NCBI RefSeq assembly: GCF_019456655.1
Contig: NZ_CP080332.1
Span: forward strand, 1,488,001 to 1,552,000
Length of the DNA stretch: 64,000 nt
Source: Mycolicibacterium diernhoferi
GTDB lineage: Bacteria > Actinomycetota > Actinomycetes > Mycobacteriales > Mycobacteriaceae
Direction: 5' to 3'
Shown here: positions 1-8,233 of the stretch, piece after piece
Layout: each line of letters starts with the position of its first letter
Position numbering within the stretch: the first letter of the stretch is position 1
The notes under the pieces: model-generated
Told to the model about the DNA's origin: nothing
The model's database searches: none
The model's input: only the letters and a program-made list of their open reading frames with translations
Program-made: the position numbers and the translations under genes

Positions 1-189
1 GCCTGCACGGTCGCCCTGCTCGACGAACTCGCCGTGCTGGTGCGCCGACGGCTCGGCGTCACCGCCGAACGGCTGCCCCTGGCGTGTGTGCTCGAAGGCG
101 GCAGCTGGGCCGCCGGGCGGGCCTTGGCGCAACGACTCCGCGGCGGGCTGCCCCCGCTGACCGTCCACAGCGACGGCACCGTCTTCTAG
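1..189 (+). CDS. DUF1688 (URC4/urg3-like) protein, C-terminal end
   Basis: Only the last 62 codons are in the window; the frame is open from base 1 to a TAG. The end of the protein, [12 protein letters not shown], is the typical C-terminus of the DUF1688 family (URC4 in fungal uracil catabolism), as I recall it. The gene stops 16 bases before the start of upp, with the upp ribosome binding site in between, so the two are probably one operon. In fungi URC4 works with a uracil phosphoribosyltransferase (URC6) and a GTP cyclohydrolase II-like enzyme (URC1) in a pathway that degrades uracil through its nucleotide; the same pairing here suggests uracil catabolism, not only salvage. The biochemical step carried out by DUF1688 is not known to me. 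The call is based on a short tail plus context. Confidence 0.7.
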   Translation, partial: ACTVALLDELAVLVRRRLGVTAERLPLACVLEGGSWAAGRALAQRLRGGLPPLTVHSDGTVF

Positions 190-205
190 AAAGGAGCTTC
201 CGAAG

Positions 206-847
206 ATGACACCGTCCCAGCAGCCCCCGGTCACCGTGGTCGAACACCCGCTGGTCGTCCACAAGCTGAATACGTTGCGGCGGAAAAGCGTGTCCACCAA
301 CAGCTTCCGGCGCCTCGTCAGTGAGGTCTCGGCGCTGATGGCCTATGAGGTGCTGCGCGACATCCCGCTGCACGAAGAGGAGATCGAGACCCCGCTGGAG
401 ACCATGATCGCCAAGGTGCTCGACGGCAAGAAGCTGGTGTTCGTCTCCATCCTGCGGGCCGGCGGCGGGATCCTGGACGGCATGCTCAGCCTGGTACCCA
501 GCGCCCGGGTCGGCCACATCGGGCTCTACCGCGACCCGTTGACCCATGTCGCGGTCGAGTACTACTTCAAGGTGCCCGACGATCTGCGCGAGCGCGATGT
601 GGTGGTCGTCGATCCGATGCTGGCCACCGGGCATACCGCGGTCGCCGCGATCGACCGGCTCAAGGAGCACCACCCGCGCTCCATCAAGTTCGTCTGCCTG
701 CTGACCTGCCCGGAAGGGCTGGCCGTGCTGCACGGCGCGCACCCCGACATCCCGGTGTACACCGCGGCCGTCGACCGGGAACTCGACGAACACGGCTACA
801 TCGTGCCCGGCCTCGGTGACGCCGGGGACCGGCTCTTCGGGACCTGA
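206..847 (+). CDS. upp: Uracil phosphoribosyltransferase
   Basis: 213-residue cytosolic enzyme joining uracil and PRPP to give UMP and pyrophosphate. The length fits the Upp family (about 205-215). Visible family signatures are the PRPP-binding stretch [14 protein letters not shown] (about residues 131-145), the SILRAGGG loop near residue 80 and the C-terminal uracil-binding end with [17 protein letters not shown]. The ATG at 206 follows AAAGGAG (189-195) at a good distance. Its place directly behind a DUF1688 gene is the arrangement seen in URC-type uracil catabolism clusters, so this copy may feed uracil breakdown as well as pyrimidine salvage. Confidence 0.95.
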   Translation: MTPSQQPPVTVVEHPLVVHKLNTLRRKSVSTNSFRRLVSEVSALMAYEVLRDIPLHEEEIETPLETMIAKVLDGKKLVFVSILRAGGGILDGMLSLVPSARVGHIGLYRDPLTHVAVEYYFKVPDDLRERDVVVVDPMLATGHTAVAAIDRLKEHHPRSIKFVCLLTCPEGLAVLHGAHPDIPVYTAAVDRELDEHGYIVPGLGDAGDRLFGT

Positions 848-903
848 CCGCCGGTTCGCATCGCCGCCGATCACCGCTGATCGGGTCGCACTAGACTGAC
901 CGG

Positions 904-2472
904 GTGGAATCGCAGACCCGCCCCGTTCTCGTCATCGATTTCGGCGCCCAGTACGCCCAGCTGATCGCCCGACGCGTCCGTGAGGCGCGGGTGTTCTCCG
1001 AGGTCCTCCCGCACACCGCGACGGTGGAGGAGATCAAGGCGCGCGACCCGCAGGCCATCGTGCTGTCCGGCGGTCCGGCCAGCGTGTACGCCGAGGGGGC
1101 GCCGCGGCTGGACCCGGCGCTGTTCGACCTGGACGTGCCGGTGTTCGGCATCTGCTACGGCTTTCAGGCGATGGCCCAGGCCCTCGGCGGGACCGTCGCG
1201 CACACCGGGACCAGCGAGTACGGCCGCACCGAACTGAACGTCACCGGTGGGCAGCTGCATTCGGACCTCCCGGACATCCAGCCGGTGTGGATGAGCCACG
1301 GCGACGCGGTCACCGAGGCCCCCGAAGGCTTCGAGGTGGTCGCGGCCAGCGCCGGTGCGCCGGTGGCGGCCTTCGAGAACCGGGCCCGCCGGCTGGCCGG
1401 CGTGCAGTACCACCCGGAGGTGCTGCACTCCCCGCATGGCCAACAGGTACTGAGCCGATTCCTGCACGAGTTCGCCGGGATCGGCCCGGCCTGGACGCCG
1501 GCCAACATCGCCGACCAGCTCATCACCCAGGTGCGCGAACAGATCGGCGACGGCCGGGCGATCTGCGGGCTCTCCGGCGGGGTGGATTCCGCGGTGGCGG
1601 CGGCCCTGGTGCAGCGGGCCATCGGGGACCGGTTGACCTGTGTGTTCGTCGACCACGGTCTGCTGCGTGCCGGCGAGCGCGGCCAGGTGGAGCGCGACTT
1701 CGTCGCCGCCACCGGCGCCAACCTGGTCACCGTCGACGTCGCCGACCGCTTCCTGGAGGCGCTGTCCGGGGTGACCAACCCGGAGGGCAAGCGCAAGATC
1801 ATCGGCCGCGAGTTCATCCGTGCCTTCGAGGGCGCGGTGCGGGACGCCCTGGAGCGCCCCGACGGCGCCGAAGACGTGCCTGTCGAATTCCTGGTGCAGG
1901 GCACCCTGTATCCCGATGTCGTCGAGTCCGGTGGCGGTGCCGGCACCGCGAACATCAAGAGCCACCACAATGTCGGCGGTCTGCCCGACGACCTGAAGTT
2001 CAAACTCGTCGAACCGCTGCGCCTGCTCTTCAAGGACGAGGTGCGTGCGGTCGGCCGCGAGCTGGGCTTGCCGGAGGAAATTGTTGGGCGCCAACCCTTC
2101 CCGGGCCCCGGGTTGGGTATCCGCATCGTCGGCGAGGTGACCGCATCCCGACTGGACACGCTGCGTCGCGCCGATGCGATCGCCCGTGAGGAACTCACCT
2201 CCGCCGGACTGGATCAGCAGATCTGGCAGTGCCCGGTGGTGCTGCTGGCCGACGTCCGCTCGGTCGGCGTGCAGGGCGACGGCCGGACCTACGGGCACCC
2301 GATCGTGCTGCGCCCGGTGTCCAGCGAGGACGCCATGACCGCGGACTGGACCCGGGTGCCCTACGAGGTCCTGGAACGGATCTCGACCCGGATCACCAAT
2401 GAGGTGTCCGAGGTCAACCGGGTCGTGCTGGACGTCACGAGCAAGCCGCCGGGCACCATCGAGTGGGAGTGA
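904..2472 (+). CDS. guaA: GMP synthase (glutamine-hydrolysing)
   Basis: 522-residue enzyme converting XMP to GMP using glutamine and ATP, the last step of de novo guanylate synthesis. The N-terminal class I glutamine amidotransferase carries Cys84 in GICYG and the His/Glu pair in YHPEV (His170, Glu172). The ATP pyrophosphatase domain has the PP-loop SGGVDS at about 224-229, and the C-terminal dimerisation domain ends in KPPGTIEWE, the usual GuaA C-terminus. The start is a GTG at 904 ([20 protein letters not shown]), which fits the family N-terminus; there is no good Shine-Dalgarno site, so it may be leaderless. It lies 56 bases after upp on the same strand. Confidence 0.97.
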   Translation: MESQTRPVLVIDFGAQYAQLIARRVREARVFSEVLPHTATVEEIKARDPQAIVLSGGPASVYAEGAPRLDPALFDLDVPVFGICYGFQAMAQALGGTVAHTGTSEYGRTELNVTGGQLHSDLPDIQPVWMSHGDAVTEAPEGFEVVAASAGAPVAAFENRARRLAGVQYHPEVLHSPHGQQVLSRFLHEFAGIGPAWTPANIADQLITQVREQIGDGRAICGLSGGVDSAVAAALVQRAIGDRLTCVFVDHGLLRAGERGQVERDFVAATGANLVTVDVADRFLEALSGVTNPEGKRKIIGREFIRAFEGAVRDALERPDGAEDVPVEFLVQGTLYPDVVESGGGAGTANIKSHHNVGGLPDDLKFKLVEPLRLLFKDEVRAVGRELGLPEEIVGRQPFPGPGLGIRIVGEVTASRLDTLRRADAIAREELTSAGLDQQIWQCPVVLLADVRSVGVQGDGRTYGHPIVLRPVSSEDAMTADWTRVPYEVLERISTRITNEVSEVNRVVLDVTSKPPGTIEWE

Positions 2473-2532
2473 TCCGCCGGTAACCGGTGAAATCGGCGGA
2501 CCGGTGCACGCCGGATCTGCTAATTTGCCGCC

Positions 2533-3336
2533 ATGGTCAATATTGCCGTGCGAAACGGGTTGGCCTGGCTGGCCGCTCTGGCGCTGCTTTCAACCGGCTG
2601 CAGTACCGCCGCGCCGGAGCCGGAAACATCCAGTTCGACTGTTGCGGAATCCAATTGGGGTTGCAGCGGGCGCATCGCCCGGCCGTCCAAGGTCAAGGAA
2701 ATCGGCCCGGCGCCCGAGCCGGAACCGGCGGTCAACCCCGAGCCCGATGACGGTGTCTACGGTGACCCGGAGGCCGCGACCCGGTACTGGGCCGAACAGT
2801 CCGAGGGTGACTGCGGTCTGATGGCCACCCGGATGGTGATCGGCGAACTCACCGGCAGCGCGCCCACCGAGCGGGAGATCATCGATCTGGCCGCCGACAC
2901 CCCGAGCGAGTGCAGTCCCGGCGAGCCGGTCTACGACGAGAGCATCGACCCGGCCGACGGCGGCGTGGGCCACGGCACCTGTACCACCGACCTGCTCCTG
3001 CTGCTCGACCAGTTCGGCATCGACGCGGACTACACCAACGACGATGTGGCGGCCGATGGCGGACCCGACACCGGTATGGACGCGCTGCTGGGGTACCTGA
3101 ACGACGGCCGACAGGCCATCGTGTGCGTCAACTCGCGCGTCATCTGGGACACCGACGGGGACCGGACCAACTGCGGTCACCTGATCACGGTCGCGGCGGT
3201 CGACGTGCCCAACGACATCGTCTATCTCGGCGACAGCGGCGGCGAGGACACCCGCGGCGAGCAGGTCAGCATGGACGTCTTCGAGCAAGCCTGGAGCACC
3301 GGTGACCACGAACTGCTCGTCACCGATCCGCGCTGA
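2533..3336 (+). CDS. Putative secreted lipoprotein with a C39-like (papain-fold) peptidase domain
   Basis: 267 residues. The N-terminus is a signal sequence ending in a lipobox-like LSTGC with Cys23 as the likely lipid anchor (the -3 residue is Ser, slightly unusual). A Pro/Glu-rich linker leads to a domain of about residues 75-267 with QSEGDCGLMA (a Gln...Cys pair, Cys about 95), GHLITV (His) and YLGDSGG (Asp), which is the order of catalytic residues in C39-like cysteine peptidases of the papain clan. Several extra Cys residues suggest disulfides, in keeping with export. Substrate unknown. The ATG at 2533 lies 60 bases after guaA; whether they are co-transcribed is unclear. It could also be an inactive papain-fold binding protein. 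Confidence 0.7.
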   Translation: MVNIAVRNGLAWLAALALLSTGCSTAAPEPETSSSTVAESNWGCSGRIARPSKVKEIGPAPEPEPAVNPEPDDGVYGDPEAATRYWAEQSEGDCGLMATRMVIGELTGSAPTEREIIDLAADTPSECSPGEPVYDESIDPADGGVGHGTCTTDLLLLLDQFGIDADYTNDDVAADGGPDTGMDALLGYLNDGRQAIVCVNSRVIWDTDGDRTNCGHLITVAAVDVPNDIVYLGDSGGEDTRGEQVSMDVFEQAWSTGDHELLVTDPR

Positions 3337-3344
3337 GGCCGGGC

Positions 3345-5264
3345 CTACCGGGGTGGGTCGCCGCGCCAGCTGAAGCTGTTGACGTACTTACCCATGTCCA
3401 GCGCCAACTGCAGATTGGCCGCCGACGGCTTGCCGGAACCGAAGTCCGGGCCGAACGCGCGGTACGGGCCGACGGCCCCGGCGATGAGGGCCAGATCGTT
3501 CTTGACGGCGACCATCACGATGACGCGCATCCGGGTCGAACTGCTCATCGCGCCCTGCGGCCAGAGGTCGGCCACCAGCCCGTAGCCGGGTTGGTAACCG
3601 ACCATCGTGTTCGGGATCTCATAGGCGGTCTTGGTGTCCGGGAAGGTCTTGTTCACCAGATCGACGGCGATCTCCCGCGGGCTGCGGCCCTCGGCCGGAC
3701 GGCTGAACAACTGCATGGTGCCGCCGTCGCCGGCCTGCAGCACTGCGGTGACGCCGTTGTCGTGTTTGGCGACCTCGTAGGCGGCGTTCTCCACCGGATA
3801 GGACACCGAGAATGCGCCGTCGGAGGAGGTGAAGCGCGGATTGATCTCCACGGCGCGGTTCATCGGCGGACTGCCGCAATCCGGCGGGCAGATGTATTTG
3901 GGTGCGGGCTTGGAGATCACCCCGGACAGCCCGACCAGGCCCCCGGCCAGCACCACGATCGCGATACCCAGCACCAGCGCCACGTGGCGGAACGAGGTCT
4001 TGGGCTGCTGGAACGTCTCGAATGTGCCGGAGTGCAGGGAATAACCGGGCGCCAACCCGACGACGATCTCCTCGGCCGCAGGCTCCTCGGCGAGCCGGAT
4101 CGGGCGGTCGTCGCGCCGGGCCCGCCGGGACCGGCGCGACGATGCGTGCATGGCCGCACCGCAATTCGCGCAGAACGGTGCATCGGGCACCACGTGGTCG
4201 CACTCCAGGCACAGGATCGGTTCGTCGGCGCGGATCTCGTCCTGCGCCTCGTGCAGCAAGGCCAGGTGCAGGCCGATCCGCAGCGCGAACAAGGCCATCC
4301 CGGTCAGCGTCAGGTGCAGGGCCAGCTGGAGCAGCTGGGGGATTCGGGCGACGTCGACCACACCCAGCGAGGCGTACACCGCGATCACCGCGAGCGCGAT
4401 CAGAACGAGGACCCCGCGGACGAACCCACGGTTCTTGAGGACCTTCGACGGCGGCCGGGTGAACCACAGCGCGGTGCCGATCAGGCCACCGACGGCAGCG
4501 GCGGTGAGCGGCATGGCGATTCCGCGGATTCCCGCCTCGACGAGCAGGCCGTCCAACGGGCGCACCCGGTTGATCATCCCGGTGGTGAACTGCGGCGCCA
4601 GCCGGGTCAGGGTGGCCGCCGCGGTGAAGGTCAGGGCGCCCAGCGCGCCGATCGCGTAGCCGTCCAAGGATTCTCGATTTCCCCGCCACGCGAACCGGGC
4701 CACCAGCGCGGGTACCAGCATGAGCAGCATGCTGCCCACCGGCACCCCGATCCCGTCGCGGAGGATCCTGTCGCCGGCGATACCGGCACCCAGCGGGACA
4801 CCGTAGGCGCGGGCCAGCGCCGCGCCGGTGAGGAGTACCCACCCGACGCCGAGGGCGATCCCGAGCGTCACCGTCAGCGCCAGCGTGCTGCGCGGAATGT
4901 CGCGGGACACACCGGATTCGCGCAGATACAGGGCGAACAGCAGCGGCAGGCCGAGGGAGGCGATCGCGATGAGCGCCGCGGGCATCCGCAGCACCGTGGC
5001 CACCGTCAGGGCGGCCCCCAGTAGCCCCAGGCCCATCAGGAACACCTGGCGGGACCGCGGCGGCAGATGCGGGAACAGCGAGCTGGTCAGCGCCGGGGAG
5101 AGCAGACGCTGGCCGGGTGCGGCGCTGAACGCGCGGGCCCGCAGCCAGTGCGGACCGTCGCCACTCTTGTGTTCGGCCAGGGGAACGCCGCAGAGCCCGC
5201 AGTAAACGCCAGCGGGAACATCGACCTTGCAGACCTGGCATTCGACCATGCCCGGAGCGCTCAT
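3345..5264 (-). CDS. Zinc-ribbon polytopic membrane protein, function unknown
   Basis: 639 residues. An N-terminal zinc ribbon (CQVCKVDVPAGVYCGLCG, about residues 8-25) is followed by a block of roughly eight to ten hydrophobic helices (about 95-345), a second zinc ribbon (CLECDHVVPDAPFCANCG, near 353-370), an Arg-rich cytoplasmic stretch, one more membrane helix (about 427-450) and a C-terminal, probably extracytoplasmic domain of about 190 residues that begins with a CPPDCG pair. I chose the ATG at 5264 because the frame upstream runs into the S53 protease gene, which ends at 5296; 31 bases separate the two, so they are probably co-transcribed. I do not recognise a function; two cytosolic zinc ribbons plus an outer domain suggest a scaffold or sensor linked to the envelope. 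Confidence 0.75.
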   Translation of the reverse strand: MSAPGMVECQVCKVDVPAGVYCGLCGVPLAEHKSGDGPHWLRARAFSAAPGQRLLSPALTSSLFPHLPPRSRQVFLMGLGLLGAALTVATVLRMPAALIAIASLGLPLLFALYLRESGVSRDIPRSTLALTVTLGIALGVGWVLLTGAALARAYGVPLGAGIAGDRILRDGIGVPVGSMLLMLVPALVARFAWRGNRESLDGYAIGALGALTFTAAATLTRLAPQFTTGMINRVRPLDGLLVEAGIRGIAMPLTAAAVGGLIGTALWFTRPPSKVLKNRGFVRGVLVLIALAVIAVYASLGVVDVARIPQLLQLALHLTLTGMALFALRIGLHLALLHEAQDEIRADEPILCLECDHVVPDAPFCANCGAAMHASSRRSRRARRDDRPIRLAEEPAAEEIVVGLAPGYSLHSGTFETFQQPKTSFRHVALVLGIAIVVLAGGLVGLSGVISKPAPKYICPPDCGSPPMNRAVEINPRFTSSDGAFSVSYPVENAAYEVAKHDNGVTAVLQAGDGGTMQLFSRPAEGRSPREIAVDLVNKTFPDTKTAYEIPNTMVGYQPGYGLVADLWPQGAMSSSTRMRVIVMVAVKNDLALIAGAVGPYRAFGPDFGSGKPSAANLQLALDMGKYVNSFSWRGDPPR

Positions 5265-5295
5265 CGGTGTTCTCGCTTCTTCGCGCGAGCGCTCA

Positions 5296-6900
5296 TCAGG
5301 CCTGCACCTTCTGGGCGATCTGGAGATTGAGCACCAGATTGTCGACGTCCGGGGTGCCCAGCCCGGTGACCAGGTCATAACCCGGACCGGCGTTGTCGAC
5401 CGCGTTGCCGCCCAACGTGACGTCGCGGAAGGCGGGCCGCGGCGCGCCCTGGGCGATGCGGTACAGCAAGGGGTTGATGTCGCCGATCAGGCTGCCGTTG
5501 TTCTCCAGCAGGTACTGGTTCATCACGGCGGTCAGGCCGGCCCAGATGGGCGCCGACTGCGAGGTGCCGCCGCCGACGACCATCTGATCGTTGAGGATGA
5601 TCTTCACCCCGGTGAACGGGTCGGCCACCGCCGCGATATCCGGTGTCATGCGCTTGCCGATATTGCGCTGCGGTGGGACCGCGGCCGCCGCGAGGCGCTG
5701 CCAGGGTGGCAGATCGAAGAGCGCCGAGACACCGCCGCCGGTGCCCTGGGACAGCGGGACATCGAACCAGGTCTGCTCGGACACCCATCTGCCGTCGGCG
5801 TCGGTGGACAAGGTGGTGCCGCCGACGCTGGTCATCTCGGGCAGTGAGGCGATCGAGTCCAGTCCGATGTCCTGCTCACTCGGTGGTGACGACCAGTCTT
5901 GTCCGCCACGGCATTCCATACCGGCCAGATCGCCGCTGGCGTTGTAGGCGGTGGTGCCGTGCGACTGGGCGGTGCGCAGCGCGGACCGGACCGGGGCCAG
6001 ATCGGCCGCGGTGATGAGTTTGTCGCAGCCCCAGCCGATGGAGAAACTCCACACCGCACCGGGGAACCGACGGTCGGTGTCCTCGAGCATCTCGCCGATC
6101 TTGCGGTAACCGCCGCCGCCCTCGACGGTGGGGCGGGCATTCACCACGACCTTGCGCGCATCGGGCGCAATGGCGTGTGCCACTTGAAGATCCATCGACA
6201 GCTCACCGCGCGGCTCGCCGGGTGATCCGCCGACGACCTCCGGGGTGAACGGGGGAAGCCCGAAGGTGGAGCTGAACTTGTCCAGGTCGGACTGGCGGAA
6301 ACCGTCGAAGGCGAAGACCACGATGGTGATTCCCTTACCGGTGAATCCGCCCCGGGCCAGCTCGTCGGCGTTGTAGGTGTTCAGCAACGCGCTGGGGGAC
6401 AGGCCCTGGTCAGGGACATCGAGGGGGATGTGGTCGGGTCGGGACATGTGATGGGGTGTGTAACTGAGGATCCGGCCGATCTCGGACACCTCCGCGCGCA
6501 GATGCTCGGGCACCGCCGGCTGATGCGGTGAGGCGTAGAAGAACTGGCCCCGGCGGCCTTGGTAGTCGCGCACGGAGACATCGAACGCCCGCTCGACGGC
6601 ATCGGGTGAGCCCTCGACGATGACCCAGTCGTCGCCGGGGCGCCACTGGACCGACAGCGATTGGTCACGGGCCCAATCCATCAGTGCGGTGGGGCGTGAT
6701 TCATCGGCGAGGGTGGCGGTGAGTTCGATGCTCTGCTCACGGGCGGGTCCGAGGTCGGTGGACGCGTCCAGCAGCGATGCGAAGGGGCCCTCGATGAGCA
6801 AGGCGTCGGGGTGGTGGTCACCGAGGGAAAGGTCGACGGCGAGCACCCCTGCTCCGATGAGGAGTAGGGCGGTCAGGGAGCGTGCGAGCACCGTTCTCAT
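5296..6900 (-). CDS. Secreted S53 family (sedolisin/kumamolisin-type) serine-carboxyl peptidase
   Basis: 534 residues with a signal peptide (MRTVLARSLTALLLIGAGVL). A pro-kumamolisin activation domain occupies about residues 30-180, and the catalytic domain follows. The sedolisin serine motif GGGTSQSAP places Ser447, and ELSMDLQVAHAIAP near residue 238 supplies the acidic catalytic residues upstream, as in the family. Such enzymes are acid-active endopeptidases or tripeptidyl peptidases that cut off their own prodomain. It lies upstream of, and probably in one unit with, the zinc-ribbon membrane protein gene. A hairpin at 6919-6949 separates it from the small lipoprotein gene. Substrate unknown; a role in envelope or nutrient proteolysis is inference. 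Confidence 0.9.
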   Translation of the reverse strand: MRTVLARSLTALLLIGAGVLAVDLSLGDHHPDALLIEGPFASLLDASTDLGPAREQSIELTATLADESRPTALMDWARDQSLSVQWRPGDDWVIVEGSPDAVERAFDVSVRDYQGRRGQFFYASPHQPAVPEHLRAEVSEIGRILSYTPHHMSRPDHIPLDVPDQGLSPSALLNTYNADELARGGFTGKGITIVVFAFDGFRQSDLDKFSSTFGLPPFTPEVVGGSPGEPRGELSMDLQVAHAIAPDARKVVVNARPTVEGGGGYRKIGEMLEDTDRRFPGAVWSFSIGWGCDKLITAADLAPVRSALRTAQSHGTTAYNASGDLAGMECRGGQDWSSPPSEQDIGLDSIASLPEMTSVGGTTLSTDADGRWVSEQTWFDVPLSQGTGGGVSALFDLPPWQRLAAAAVPPQRNIGKRMTPDIAAVADPFTGVKIILNDQMVVGGGTSQSAPIWAGLTAVMNQYLLENNGSLIGDINPLLYRIAQGAPRPAFRDVTLGGNAVDNAGPGYDLVTGLGTPDVDNLVLNLQIAQKVQA

Positions 6901-6918
6901 GGTTGTGCCGCGAACGAA

Positions 6919-6949
6919 GGGCGGGTCCGAGAAGTATCCGGACCCGCCC
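6919..6949 (-). terminator. GC-rich hairpin between two minus-strand genes
   Basis: Perfect 11-bp inverted repeat (GGGCGGGTCCG / CGGACCCGCCC) with a 9-base loop. It lies 18 bases after the stop of the small lipoprotein gene and 18 bases before the start codon of the S53 protease gene. There is no U-tract, as is common for mycobacterial terminators. It may end lipoprotein transcription or attenuate read-through into the protease gene. Confidence 0.6.
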
Positions 6950-6967
6950 CGTTCATGATGGTTTCGC

Positions 6968-7210
6968 TCAGTCGTTCTGCTGCGGGTCGAAGGTCTGCTG
7001 AGGTGCGGTCACCGGCGGGGTGAACACGCCGCCGCCGGGGTTGATCGACTTCTCGGTCGGGGTCAGCGAGGGCTCCGTGGTGGTGGTCGTGGTGGGCGAC
7101 TCTTCGGGCTTGTCACTGTCGCTGCTGCACGCTGCGGTGAAGCCGATCATCGCGAGGATGGCGGCACCGCCGACCGCTGCGGAGATGCGACGACTCAGAG
7201 TGGTTGCCAT
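6968..7210 (-). CDS. Small Thr/Pro-rich lipoprotein
   Basis: 80 residues: a signal peptide with the twin Arg of LSRRISA near its start and a lipobox-like FTAAC at Cys28, then a mature part of about 52 residues rich in Ser, Thr and Pro (a run of six Thr) that is probably extended. Such low-complexity short lipoproteins are common in mycobacteria and their role is unknown. It is followed by a hairpin (6919-6949). Upstream, bases 7211-7496 hold its promoter and the divergent, LexA-controlled imuA' promoter. Confidence 0.7.
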   Translation of the reverse strand: MATTLSRRISAAVGGAAILAMIGFTAACSSDSDKPEESPTTTTTTEPSLTPTEKSINPGGGVFTPPVTAPQQTFDPQQND

Positions 7211-7444
7211 ATTCAGTCCTTTACTCGTGTCTACGTGGTGAATCGTCGGTCTGCGCGTTGGTCCGCGAAAACCGTGTGCAGCAGTCCCATTCGGAGAGCG
7301 GGATCTGGTGTCAGAAACTGTAACGCAGCGCCTGTATCAGTGCATTCCCTTATCTGGTGCCGGATCGGAGGGGATTTGGGGCGGCTATCTGGTGGTCTGT
7401 CCACCGCTTGACTGCCGGGGCGGCTGCGGTGTTTACTCGAGGCA

Positions 7445-7460
7445 TCGAACAGGTGTTCGA
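7445..7460 (+). promoter_or_regulatory. LexA (SOS) box upstream of imuA'-imuB
   Basis: TCGAACAGGTGTTCGA is a perfect match to the mycobacterial LexA operator TCGAAC-N4-GTTCGA. It ends 36 bases before the chosen GTG start of imuA'. A second perfect box precedes dnaE2, so all three mutasome genes should be induced together on DNA damage. Confidence 0.95.
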
Positions 7461-7496
7461 ATATGGACTGTTTCCGATGATGCTGGAGGTGCTGCT

Positions 7497-8231
7497 GTGG
7501 TGGCGGCGATGGACCTGGAGAAGCATCGGAAAGAGCGCGCTGAACAGGTAGAACAGCTACGGCAAAGGATAGCCGAAGTTTCTGGGAGGATGGCGACCCC
7601 GGGTGCGCGCAGGGTGTCCGGGGATGGCCTGCAATCGGCTCCAGAGAGTTTGCTGGAAACCCCGGATCGGCCGATCAACGCCGCCGTCGAGGCGTTGCCG
7701 GAGCCCGAGGACCCCGGCCCGCTCTCGCGGCTGTTACCCCGGGGGACGGTGGCGGTGTTGTCCGGGGCCCGGTCACCGGTCCTGCGAATGGTGGCCGCCG
7801 CCACCGCGGACGGCGGACACGTGGCGATCGTCGGGCAGCCCGATATCGGGCTGATGGCGGCCGTCGAGATGGGTGCAGATCTGAGTCGGGTCGCGGTGAT
7901 TCCGTACCCGGGTTCGGACCCGGTCGAGGTGGCCGCGGTTCTGCTGGACGGCCTGGATCTGGTGGTGCTGGGGCTGGGTGGCCGCTCGGTGCCGATGAGC
8001 AGGGCGCGGGCGGTGACCGCGCGCGCACGGCAGAAGGGGTGCACTCTGCTGGTCACCGGCGGGGATTGGTACGGGGCCTCGGCGCGGCTGGATGCCCGGG
8101 TCTGCGGGTATGAGATGGCCGGTGCCGGTGGCGCAGCCGTCCCCGGTCGGGGCCGGATCGGCCGGGTGCGGGTGGACACCCGGACCCGGAGCCGGATTCC
8201 CGGACGGCCGCGCATCGCAGTCGGAGGTTGA
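7497..8231 (+). CDS. imuA': Mutasome accessory protein ImuA'
   Basis: 244 residues. In mycobacteria ImuA' works with ImuB and the error-prone polymerase DnaE2 in damage-induced mutagenesis; it is related to RecA/SulA-like proteins but without a recognisable Walker A motif here. The N-terminus (about residues 5-35) is a charged helix ([18 protein letters not shown]). The GTG at 7497 is chosen because GGAGG (7485-7489) sits 7 bases upstream; the reading frame stays open further upstream, but that stretch contains the LexA box. An alternative start is the ATG at 7509. The stop lies 2 bases before the imuB start, with imuB's ribosome binding site inside the last codons, indicating tight translational coupling. 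Identification rests on position before imuB and the SOS box as well as recalled synteny. Confidence 0.88.
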   Translation: MVAAMDLEKHRKERAEQVEQLRQRIAEVSGRMATPGARRVSGDGLQSAPESLLETPDRPINAAVEALPEPEDPGPLSRLLPRGTVAVLSGARSPVLRMVAAATADGGHVAIVGQPDIGLMAAVEMGADLSRVAVIPYPGSDPVEVAAVLLDGLDLVVLGLGGRSVPMSRARAVTARARQKGCTLLVTGGDWYGASARLDARVCGYEMAGAGGAAVPGRGRIGRVRVDTRTRSRIPGRPRIAVGG

Positions 8232-8233
8232 CG

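Noticed and set aside
7308..7496. An upstream ATG that would lengthen ImuA' by 63 residues
   Set aside because: The extension contains the LexA box and has no protein-like character; the GTG at 7497 has a good ribosome binding site.
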